A DNA stretch of 64,000 nt from NCBI GenBank assembly GCA_050015675.1, contig JBEKAY010000002.1, forward strand, positions 164,572 to 228,571. The letters run 5' to 3'. A model generated the notes under the pieces. It saw only the letters and a list, made by a program, of their open reading frames with translations. It ran no database searches and had not been told where the DNA came from. Of this stretch, positions 51,469-60,300 are shown one piece after another (position 1 is the first letter of the stretch; every line of letters starts with the position of its first letter). The stretch comes from Fen-1298 sp050015675. GTDB taxonomy: Bacteria; Bacteroidota; Ignavibacteria; UBA10030. A program made the position numbers and the translations under genes.

Positions 51469-51601
51469 AAATCCTAATTATCAATAATCAAACAACAAAC
51501 AAATCTCAAATTCTCAATTCAGTAATTTCCAATACATGATTATGTATTGTTTATTTACATTTTATTGGAGCTTGCTTAGGATTTATCTTATTGTTGTTTG
51601 A
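51469..51601. repeat. AT-rich dispersed-type repeat between the aminotransferase and ACT genes
   Basis: Three inverted pairs are present: AAATCCTAA (51469-51477) with TTAGGATTT (51576-51584), TCAAACAACAA (51488-51498) with TTGTTGTTTGA (51591-51601), and a local hairpin AATACAT/ATGTATT (51531-51548). The first two pairs cross rather than nest, so one simple hairpin cannot form both. The composition matches the region at 44825-45060. Confidence 0.5.
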
Positions 51602-51611
51602 GCTTTAAAAT

Positions 51612-52037
51612 TTATACTTCATAGATGTCGCTTGCTTTGAGCAATTCCATTTTGTGCTTTTGCAAAACCATGATGGTTTGTTGAATCGCATCGGTACGAA
51701 TAATCACGGTTGCACGATCAGCCATAGCAAAGGCATACATATATTCTACGCTGATCCCCTCGGAAGACAGAATTTTCAATGTCCTGTGTAAGCTGCCTGG
51801 ATTGTGTGGAACCACAACGGCAATAACTTCTGTGATATGAACGGAAATTCCCTTTGCTTTTAACGCCGTTTCCGCTGCCTCCGGCTTGCTTACGATCATT
51901 CTCAGGATGCCAAATTCAGAGGTGTCGGCAATACTGAAAGCAGAAATATTGATTTGTGCTGAAGCTAATGCTTCGGTTACTTCAGTCAGACGGCCAGACT
52001 TATTTTCGAGAAACACTGAAAGTTGTTTTATGATCAT
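51612..52037 (-). CDS. Tandem ACT-domain protein
   Basis: A 141-residue protein built of two ACT domains (about 1-68 and 70-141), with QLSVFLENKSGRLTEVTEAL and VAVVVPHNPGSLHRTLKIL as the two start regions. ACT domains bind amino acids and regulate enzymes or act alone as effectors. It lies six bases downstream of the phenylacetate-CoA ligase gene, a pairing seen often in anaerobes and archaea with arylpyruvate metabolism. It may sense an aromatic or branched-chain amino acid. Confidence 0.88.
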   Translation of the reverse strand: MIIKQLSVFLENKSGRLTEVTEALASAQINISAFSIADTSEFGILRMIVSKPEAAETALKAKGISVHITEVIAVVVPHNPGSLHRTLKILSSEGISVEYMYAFAMADRATVIIRTDAIQQTIMVLQKHKMELLKASDIYEV

Positions 52038-52043
52038 AACGTC

Positions 52044-53345
52044 CTACTTTATTTTTCGTTTATCTATTACTCTTTTGGCTTTGCCTTCACTGCGTTCGAT
52101 GGTTTTTGGTTCAACTAACTTTACAATGGCACTGATACCCAAAGTTGATTCAATGTTGTGCCATATCTTCTTTTTAAGACCTTCTAATTTTTTTATTTCA
52201 TCAGAAAAGAATTGCCCCTCAACTTCAACCCATACTTCCAGAACATCAAGGTTATTCACCCTGTCAACAATAAGCAAGTAATGTGGCTTGGTTTCGCTCA
52301 TCTCGAGCAGCACTGTTTCTATTTGAGATGGAAAAACATTTACTCCTCTGATGATCAGCATGTCATCCGAACGGCCAAGGCATTTTTTCATCCGCACAAT
52401 TGTTCGACCACAGTCGCATTTTTCTGGATTCAGCACTGTGAGATCTCGTGTGCGATACCGGAGCAATGGCAGCGCTTCCTTCGTCACACAGGTGAACACC
52501 AATTCTCCTATCTGACCGTATGGAAGCACTTCGAGCGTTTGCGGATCGACAACTTCTGGAATAAAATGATCTTCAAAAATATGCAATCCCTTCTGACACA
52601 TACATTCAGAAGCCACTCCCGGTCCGATCACTTCGCTTAATCCATAAATATCAATCGCTTTTATTTTCAATTTGTCTTCAATTTCACAGCGCATTTCTTC
52701 TGTCCACGGTTCGGCTCCAAATACTCCGGCTTTGAGCTTCAGTGAATCAGTTGATATACCTGCTTCAGCCATCGCTTCTGCTAAATAGAGTGCGTAAGAT
52801 GGTGTACATGCGAGGATGGTAGAACCAAGGTCTTGCATCAATTGTAATTGGCGCTGTGTGTTGCCGCCGGAAACAGGTATAACGGTTGCACCAATCTTCT
52901 CTGCACCGTAATGAATACCCAAACCTCCGGTGAATAAACCATAGCCATACGCAATATGGAGAACATCGTTCTTGCCGCCTCCGGCAGAAGTCAGCGTGCG
53001 GGCTACGACCTCAGACCAAATATCAATGTCTTTTCGCGTATATCCCACGACAGTCGGCTTCCCTGTTGTGCCGCTGGATGCATGCACACGCACGATTTCC
53101 GATACCGGCACAGCAAATAAACCGAAGGGATAATTATCTCGTAAATCCTGCTTTGTGGTAAATGGCAGAGTCTTTAATTGATCTACACTTTTTATATCCC
53201 CTGGTTCGATTCCGCTTTTTTGAAACTTTTGGCGATAGAAAGGCACATTATAATAGAGTCTTTCCATCATCGCGGACAGTCGCTCACTCTGCAACTGTGC
53301 GAGACGTTCCCTATCCATGCATTCAATAACTTCATTCCAAATCAT
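52044..53345 (-). CDS. paaK: Phenylacetate-CoA ligase
   Basis: A 433-residue AMP-forming ligase of the PaaK family that activates phenylacetate or other arylacetates to CoA thioesters. The nucleotide-binding loop ASSGTTGKPTVVGYT, IDIYGLSEVIGPGVA and the hinge YRTRDLT are visible, along with the C-terminal GRSDDMLIIRGVNVFPSQIE. No paaA-E oxygenase genes are present, so the aerobic phenylacetate route is not indicated. With the ACT protein it fits anaerobic aromatic amino-acid metabolism with an indolepyruvate-type oxidoreductase, not seen here. Confidence 0.93.
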   Translation of the reverse strand: MIWNEVIECMDRERLAQLQSERLSAMMERLYYNVPFYRQKFQKSGIEPGDIKSVDQLKTLPFTTKQDLRDNYPFGLFAVPVSEIVRVHASSGTTGKPTVVGYTRKDIDIWSEVVARTLTSAGGGKNDVLHIAYGYGLFTGGLGIHYGAEKIGATVIPVSGGNTQRQLQLMQDLGSTILACTPSYALYLAEAMAEAGISTDSLKLKAGVFGAEPWTEEMRCEIEDKLKIKAIDIYGLSEVIGPGVASECMCQKGLHIFEDHFIPEVVDPQTLEVLPYGQIGELVFTCVTKEALPLLRYRTRDLTVLNPEKCDCGRTIVRMKKCLGRSDDMLIIRGVNVFPSQIETVLLEMSETKPHYLLIVDRVNNLDVLEVWVEVEGQFFSDEIKKLEGLKKKIWHNIESTLGISAIVKLVEPKTIERSEGKAKRVIDKRKIK

Positions 53346-53474
53346 GTCTGATTCTTTTCTTTTGTGTTTGTTTATTTGGAGACCATTTAATTAAAGACTT
53401 TTTTTTGTAAAAATAAACATCTTTATATCAATGATGGTTTAAAATTCTTCCATACTGCTTCTCACAAGATTTTT

Positions 53475-55862
53475 TTGCACCTTGTTAGTGCAGTGCAACA
53501 AAGAGAGCAAAAAAAATCAGAAAGAATACGGCTTAGAATCGTTATTCGCGGCGCGGTGCAAGGCGTAGGGTTTCGACCATTTGTCTATCGGTTAGCGACA
53601 GAGATGAAACTACCGGGCTGGGTATCAAACTCTGCGCAAGGTGTTTTCATTGAAGTCGAAGGTGAGAAAGATGCGCTCAATCAGTTTCTGTTTCGATTAC
53701 AGAAAGAAATTCCACCGCGGGCATTCATCCAGAGTCTTGAGTTCTCGTTTCTTGATCCAACTGGATTCACAACGTTCGAGATTATCAAAAGCGATTCCAC
53801 TGGAATAAAGACTGCACTGGTTCTTCCTGATATCGCAACTTGTTCCGATTGTTTGAAAGACATCTTCGATACATTAAATCGCCGCTACCTTTATCCTTTT
53901 ACTAATTGCACAAACTGCGGACCGCGCTTCTCTATAATAGAAGCTTTACCGTATGATCGGCCGAATACATCGATGAAGAAATTTGAGATGTGTCCGGATT
54001 GTAAAGCAGAGTACCAAAATCCGCTCGATCGTCGATTTCATGCCCAGCCAAACGCATGCCCTGTATGCGGGCCAAAGTTAGAATTATGGAATGATAAAGG
54101 AACTATCATTGCCGAAGAGCACGACGCTCTGCTTCAAGCAGTGGAAGCGATACGAGCCGGTAAAATTATCGCTGTCAAAGGACTTGGCGGATTTCATCTG
54201 ATGGTTGATGCACGCAACGAAGAAGCAGTGCGCCGTCTTCGCAAGAGGAAGCATCGGGAAGAGAAGCCGCTAGCGCTCATATTCCCTTCATTAGAATCAA
54301 TAAAATCAGAATGCGAAGTCAATGAATTTGAAACAAGACTTCTTCTTTCACCGGAATCTCCGATTGTGTTATTGAGCAGAATACAGAATACAGGAGACAT
54401 GAGACAGAATGGAGAAATAAAGAATCAGAAATCAATTCCCAACTTCCAGTCTCAAATTTCTTCGTCCGTCGCACCTTCAAATCCATATTTTGGTATCATG
54501 CTGCCGTACACTCCGCTGCATCACATCCTCTTAAAAGAACTTGGTTCTCCGGTTGTCGCAACAAGTGGTAATGTGTCAGATGAACCGATTTGTATCGATG
54601 AATACGAAGCTCTCGATCGACTCAGCGGAATCGCAGATATGTTTCTTGTTCACAACCGACCGATTGTGCGGCATATAGATGATTCCATTGCTCGCGTTAT
54701 GCTGGAACGCGAGCTTGTGCTTCGCCGCGCGCGGGGTTACGCACCATTGCCCATTGCCGTTGTGGGATTACAGCATGCTGAGCCCCTGCTTGCAGTTGGC
54801 GCGCATCTCAAGAATACAATTGCGTTGACATCTGAAAACAATGTGTTTATCAGTCAGCATATAGGCGATTTGGAAACGAAAGAATCGTTAGATGCATTTC
54901 ATCGAGTCATCGCAGATTTCCAAACGCTGTACGAAACAAAACCGGTACAGATTGTTTGCGACCTTCATCCTGATTATGTTTCATCGAAGTTCGCTCGAGG
55001 CACTGGCATTCCATACATAGAAGTCCAACATCATTATGCACATATCGTTTCTTGTATGGCGGAGAATCAATTGGAAGGCGAATTGCTCGGCGTGTCGTGG
55101 GATGGAACGGGGTACGGATCCGACAGAAATATCTGGGGCGGCGAATTTTTACTGACTACGGAAACGTCGTTTGAACGCATTGCCTCATTCCGCTCTTTCC
55201 GATTGCCTGGCGGAGAAAAAGCCATTAAAGAACCGCGGCGCATTGCACTCGGTATTATATACGAGATATTTGGCGAGAATATTTTTCATCGCAGCGATTT
55301 GATTTCCGTGCAGGCATTCACATCGGCGGAACTTGATGTACTTAAACAAATGTTTGTAAAGAACATTAACATGCCTGTTACTACAAGCGCGGGTAGACTC
55401 TTTGACGCCGTCGCATCGCTTATTGGATCAAGACAAATCGTGAGTTACGAGGGGCAGGCAGCTATAGAGTTGGAATTCTTAACACAAGGAGTAGAGAACG
55501 AAGAATGTTATCCCTTTGAAATTGATGATACGCCAAATGTCAAAATAGTTGACTGGCGATCAATTTTTGAGGGAATTCTTGCAGATATGAAAGATCACAT
55601 CAGTCAATCAATCATCTCTACAAAATTTCATAACACGCTTGTTGAAATAATCGCGGCAGCGGCAATGAAGATCAAGCAGAACCGCGTTGTGCTTTCCGGA
55701 GGATGCTTTCAGAACAAATATCTGATTGAGCATACTGTGAAACGATTGCGTGAAGAAGGATTCCGCCCGTACTGGCATCAGCGGGTACCACCAAATGACG
55801 GAGGAATTGCTTTGGGACAAATTTACGCCACTCTTCGTTCGCAAAACGCAAATAGACCTTGA
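53475..55862 (+). CDS. hypF: Carbamoyltransferase HypF, [NiFe]-hydrogenase maturation
   Basis: A 795-residue HypF that makes the CN ligands of the [NiFe] site from carbamoyl phosphate. Domains in order: acylphosphatase (GAVQGVGFRPFVYRLA), two zinc-finger repeats starting at Cys123/Cys126 (CSDC, CTNCGPRF, CPDC, CPVCGP), YrdC-like (about 210-410) and Kae1-like (VQHHYAHIVSCMAEN, SWDGTGYG, LSGGCFQNKYL). The start is uncertain: TTG at 53475 or GTG at 53493; no ATG fits. Residues about 303-328 are a Gln/Asn-rich insertion absent from typical HypF. It heads the run hypF-hypC-hypD-kinase-hypE; hypA and hypB are not in the window. Confidence 0.95.
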   Translation: MHLVSAVQQREQKKSERIRLRIVIRGAVQGVGFRPFVYRLATEMKLPGWVSNSAQGVFIEVEGEKDALNQFLFRLQKEIPPRAFIQSLEFSFLDPTGFTTFEIIKSDSTGIKTALVLPDIATCSDCLKDIFDTLNRRYLYPFTNCTNCGPRFSIIEALPYDRPNTSMKKFEMCPDCKAEYQNPLDRRFHAQPNACPVCGPKLELWNDKGTIIAEEHDALLQAVEAIRAGKIIAVKGLGGFHLMVDARNEEAVRRLRKRKHREEKPLALIFPSLESIKSECEVNEFETRLLLSPESPIVLLSRIQNTGDMRQNGEIKNQKSIPNFQSQISSSVAPSNPYFGIMLPYTPLHHILLKELGSPVVATSGNVSDEPICIDEYEALDRLSGIADMFLVHNRPIVRHIDDSIARVMLERELVLRRARGYAPLPIAVVGLQHAEPLLAVGAHLKNTIALTSENNVFISQHIGDLETKESLDAFHRVIADFQTLYETKPVQIVCDLHPDYVSSKFARGTGIPYIEVQHHYAHIVSCMAENQLEGELLGVSWDGTGYGSDRNIWGGEFLLTTETSFERIASFRSFRLPGGEKAIKEPRRIALGIIYEIFGENIFHRSDLISVQAFTSAELDVLKQMFVKNINMPVTTSAGRLFDAVASLIGSRQIVSYEGQAAIELEFLTQGVENEECYPFEIDDTPNVKIVDWRSIFEGILADMKDHISQSIISTKFHNTLVEIIAAAAMKIKQNRVVLSGGCFQNKYLIEHTVKRLREEGFRPYWHQRVPPNDGGIALGQIYATLRSQNANRP
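54381..54460. repeat. Repeat-like insertion inside hypF
   Basis: The segment contains AGAATACAGGAGACATGAGA followed by CAATTCCCAACTTCCAGTCT, a composition typical of intergenic dispersed repeats in related genomes. It stays in frame and encodes a Gln/Asn-rich stretch just before APSNPYFGIMLPYTPLHH, a conserved part of the YrdC-like domain. Confidence 0.5.
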
Positions 55863-55908
55863 TTATGGATTCAGGAATTTGAACATTGAAACAGAAAAGG
55901 AAATTAAT

Positions 55909-56145
55909 ATGTGTCTAGCAATTCCCGGTAAAGTCTTAGAAATCGATATTACAGTTTCGCCCATTATGGGGAAAGTAAGTTTCGGCGGTATTAAAAAAGA
56001 AGTCTGTCTCGAACTTGTGCCGGAAGTGAAGATCGGCGATTATGTTATTGTTCACGTCGGCTTCGCCATCAGCATGATGGATGAAGAGGAAGCGCAGGAA
56101 ACACTTAAGCTGATAGAGCAAATGAACGATCTTGAAAATGAATAA
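55909..56145 (+). CDS. hypC: Hydrogenase maturation chaperone HypC
   Basis: A 78-residue HypC/HybG chaperone beginning MCLAIPGKV, where Cys2 is the residue that binds the Fe(CN)2CO precursor and the large subunit. The frame is open upstream into hypF, but the ATG at 55909 is certain from the family N-terminus and an AAGGA SD. Its C-terminal part is the usual acidic helix (EEEAQETLKLIEQM). It works with HypD, encoded 36 bases downstream. Confidence 0.96.
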   Translation: MCLAIPGKVLEIDITVSPIMGKVSFGGIKKEVCLELVPEVKIGDYVIVHVGFAISMMDEEEAQETLKLIEQMNDLENE

Positions 56146-56181
56146 GGGCATTACATAAAAAGTGAGTAACAAGAATCCATC

Positions 56182-57273
56182 ATGAAATATATTGATGAAT
56201 ATCGGAATGCAACTTCGGCAGAAAAGTTGATCAGGGAAATCCGTAATGTTGTTACTCGCGCCTGGACAATCATGGAAATCTGCGGCGGGCAGACGCATAC
56301 CATCGTCAAATCCGGCATTGACGATCTGCTTCCTTCCAATCTTACGCTTGTGCACGGGCCGGGATGCCCGGTATGTGTTACGCCACTTGAACTCATCGAC
56401 AAAGCAGTCGCCATTGCATCACGACCGGATATCATTTTTACTTCGTTCGGTGACATGCTTCGAGTGCCCGGTTCAGAAAAAGATTTGCTGACCGTAAAAG
56501 CAGCAGGCGGCGACGTACGCATTGTCTATTCTCCGCTCGATGCGTTGAAACTTGCACAGCAAAATCCTGATAACAAAATTGTTTTCTTTGCCGTAGGATT
56601 CGAGACGACCGCTCCGGCAAATGCAATGTCCGTTTGGCAGGCAAAGCAGCTCGATCTGAAAAATTTTTCTATACTTTGTTCACATGTGCTTGTGCCGCCC
56701 GCGATGGAAGCTATTCTCTCATCGCCGGCAAATCGTGTCCAAGGATTTCTCGCGGCTGGACATGTCTGCACCGTGATGGGATACGAAGAATATATCCCAC
56801 TTGCATCCAAGTATCACGTACCGATTGTAGTAACAGGCTTTGAGCCAGTCGATATTCTTCAAGGAATTTTAATGACGATAAACCAGCTTGAAGAAGGGCG
56901 TACAGAAGTTGAGAACCAGTATGCACGCGCGGTTCGACGTGAAGGCAATCGTTCAGCGCAAGAATTAATGAAAAAAGTTTTTGAGACTACGGACCGATCG
57001 TGGCGCGGTATCGGAACAATTCCTAAGAGCGGTTACCGATTACGCAATGAATTTGCAGCGTTTGACGCCGAGAACGTATTTGATGTTGCAGCCATCCATA
57101 CGCAAGAATCGCCGTTGTGCATTGCAGGTCAAGTAATGCAAGGATTAAAAAAGCCGCACGATTGCTCGGCATTTGGAAGTCAATGCACACCGGAACATCC
57201 GCTTGGCGCCCCGATGGTTTCATCCGAGGGCGCATGCGCAGCATATTTCCATTACGGAAAGATTCGACATTGA
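56182..57273 (+). CDS. hypD: Hydrogenase maturation iron-sulfur protein HypD
   Basis: A 363-residue HypD, the [4Fe-4S] scaffold on which the Fe(CN)2CO unit is built with HypC. Conserved motifs are MEICGGQTHTI, HGPGCPVCVTP, FETTAPANAM, CSHVLVPPAMEAIL, GFEPVDIL and the C-terminal cluster cysteines around CAAYFHYG. Length is normal. The next gene, a hybrid kinase, starts 64 bases downstream. Confidence 0.96.
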   Translation: MKYIDEYRNATSAEKLIREIRNVVTRAWTIMEICGGQTHTIVKSGIDDLLPSNLTLVHGPGCPVCVTPLELIDKAVAIASRPDIIFTSFGDMLRVPGSEKDLLTVKAAGGDVRIVYSPLDALKLAQQNPDNKIVFFAVGFETTAPANAMSVWQAKQLDLKNFSILCSHVLVPPAMEAILSSPANRVQGFLAAGHVCTVMGYEEYIPLASKYHVPIVVTGFEPVDILQGILMTINQLEEGRTEVENQYARAVRREGNRSAQELMKKVFETTDRSWRGIGTIPKSGYRLRNEFAAFDAENVFDVAAIHTQESPLCIAGQVMQGLKKPHDCSAFGSQCTPEHPLGAPMVSSEGACAAYFHYGKIRH

Positions 57274-57337
57274 AAATTTTATCGGGGTATAGAATTATCA
57301 ATCGCAGACCCCTCAGTGTTCAAAGGAATAGCAACTT

Positions 57338-60300
57338 ATGAAATCTCAACAACCCAAGCAAACAACGCCTTGGTTTCTCATAAGCGTTTTCCTCCTTTTG
57401 GTAATTAGCATTCTTATTGCCGGTATCCGTTTCTATCAAGTGCAACAGACGCGGATTAAGTCGGAAGCGCAAAACTATCTCGCCGCCATTGCAGATTTAA
57501 AGGTAAGTCAAATTGCTCAATGGCGACATGAACGAATCGCAGATGGTGAGCTACTTCTTCATAACCTTCCTTTCTTGAGGACTGTTGAGGCATTCTTAAA
57601 ATCTTCATTCAAAATCGATAGGAAGCAAGAACTTCTCGCAGTGATGAAATCATTTCAGATCAAAGCCGGATATGAATCCTCCATTCTTTTTGATGTAAAA
57701 GGAAAAGTCCGGCTTTCGGTGTCAAGTTATGGAGATTCAGTCGGTACTCGAGCTCAATTATTATTTCAAGAAGTTCTTCGTAGCCGAAAAGTGATACTTT
57801 CAGATTTGCACAAATCGGGACCGTTCCCCATTGTGCATATGGACTTGATCGTGCCTCTTTTTTCCCCGGATCGACCTGACAGCGCTCTTATCGGCGTATT
57901 TATGCTGCGTATCGATCCACAGGTAATTTTCTTTCCGCTTATCCAAACATGGCCAACACCAAGCCGCACGTCCGAGACATTATTACTCGAACAAGATGGG
58001 GACAGCATTGTCTATTTAAACGAACTTCGTCACAAAAAAAATACCATGTTGACATTACGTTTGCCAATTTCTAACGAACAGCTTCCTGCCTCGATGGCAG
58101 TCCGTGGTATCAAAGGAGTCGTAGAGGGTATTGATTATCGCGGTGTTCCAGTGCTTGCGGCGATTAGACCTGTTCCCGATTCTCCTTGGTACATGAATGC
58201 AAAAGTTGACCAGGAAGAAATTTATGCGCCTCTTCGTTCACAAGCATGGATTGCGGTTATCGGGATGTTCCTCTTCCTCCTATCAGCCAGTGGCTTTGTT
58301 GGGGTATGGTGGCGGCATCAGCGTGAAAAATTCTATCGCGATAAATATTTAGCAGAAGTGGAGCGTCAAGCTCTCTTGAAGCACTTCGATTATATCGTTA
58401 AGTATGCGAACGACAGCATCTTATTAATTGATATGAATGGAAAGATCGTTGAAGTCAACGACCAAGCGTGCAGGATGTACGGCTATACACGGGAAGAGTT
58501 ATGTCATTTATATATCCGCGACCTCCGTTCACAGCAAACTCGCTCTCAGATTGAGAAACAAATGAAACAAGTTGAAGATCGAAGCGGATTAGTGTTTGAA
58601 ACAGAGCACCAGCGGAAAGACGGCACCGTGTTTCCAGCTGAAGTCAGTTCGCGATTCATAAAAATTGAAGAAACTAAGTATTATCAAAGCACCATTCGTG
58701 ATATCACTGAACGCAAACAGGCAGAGGAAACGTTGCGTGAAAGTGAAGAAAAATATCGATGTCTTTCTGAGAACTCTCTTGAAGGAATTGGTCTCTCCAA
58801 AGAAAATCAGATAATCTATGCCAATAAAGCTTTGCTTGAAATCTTTGGCTACAACGACTTTGAAGAATTCCGTGCCAAACCGCTCTTATACCATGTTGCA
58901 CCCGAATCGCAAGTCAAAATACGCGAGATGCTCAAAAATGCAAAGGAGGGTAAATCATACGAGAAGAGATTTAGCTATAAAATTATTCGCAGAGACGGTG
59001 AAATAAGAGACCTAGAGATAACAACTGATCATGTAAAAATTGGAAATGATCTTTATACACAAAGCACTTTCCGCGATATAACTGAACGAAAGATTGCTGA
59101 AGATGCATTGCTCCAAAGTGAAGACCGCTTCCGAAGAATATTCGAGGAGGGTCCGCTCGGAATGGTGACCTCTGGCTCCGATTTCAAGTTTATCAAAGCC
59201 AATACAGCTTTTTGTAAAATGATGGGCTATGAGGAAAAAGAATTAACCGCATTCACATTCAAAGATATTACGCATCCGGAATATATCACGAAAGATACAG
59301 AATCGATTAACAAACTTTTAGCTGGAGATATTCCTTTCTATCGTACTGAGAAGCGCTACATACGAAAAGATCAAAGAGTTGTCTGGGGGGCTGCAACTAT
59401 TACAGTTATTTACGATAAAAATAAACAATTTTCATACTTTCTCGTTATGATCGAGGATATTACCGAACGCAAACAGGCAGAAGAAGCGTTGCTGCAAAGT
59501 GAAGGACTTTTTAAAACATTAGTAGAGTCTTCACCAGTATCTATCGCTGTGTTCTCCGGACAGAAACAAAACATTCAGTACGTCAGCCATCGTTTTTCTG
59601 AGCTCTTTGGGTATGAACAAGCTGACTTACAATCCCTGAGTGCTTGGTGGACTATCGCATATCCGATGGAAGAATATCGGAACCAGATTGAAGCAGCTTG
59701 GCGTACTTCCGTTGAGTGGTCACAACGAGAAAACCGAGAACCTGAACCGATAGAATCTGTCATCACATGCAAAGACGGCTCGACAAAGTACATCGAATCT
59801 ACGTTCACATCGATGAGTGACCATACGCTCGTCTTTTTCTCCGATCTCACTCAACGCCGGATGGCAGAAGAAGCGCTTCGCCAAACGCACGCCTTTAACG
59901 ATCTGCTCATCCAGACAATGCCATTCGGAATGAATATTGTTGATGAAGAAGGAACTATTCTTTTTATCAATAAAACTATGAAGGAAATGCTTACAGTTGA
60001 TGCGATAGATATGTGTTGCTGGAACGTGTATAAGGACGACAACTTGCAATGCCAAAACTGTCCACTGAAGAGAGGGATCTCATTTGGCAAACCAGATGTT
60101 TTTGAAACTACGGGCGTTTTAGGCGGTAAAACTTTTCAGATCAGTCATGTTGGTATGATGTACGAAGGGCACAAGGCGATGCTGGAAGTTTTCCAAGACA
60201 TAACCGAACAAAAGAAACTTCAGCAAGAATTAATGCAAAATCAAAAGATGCTCAGTATTGGCACACTCGCCGGCGGAATTGCGCACGATTTCAATAATAT

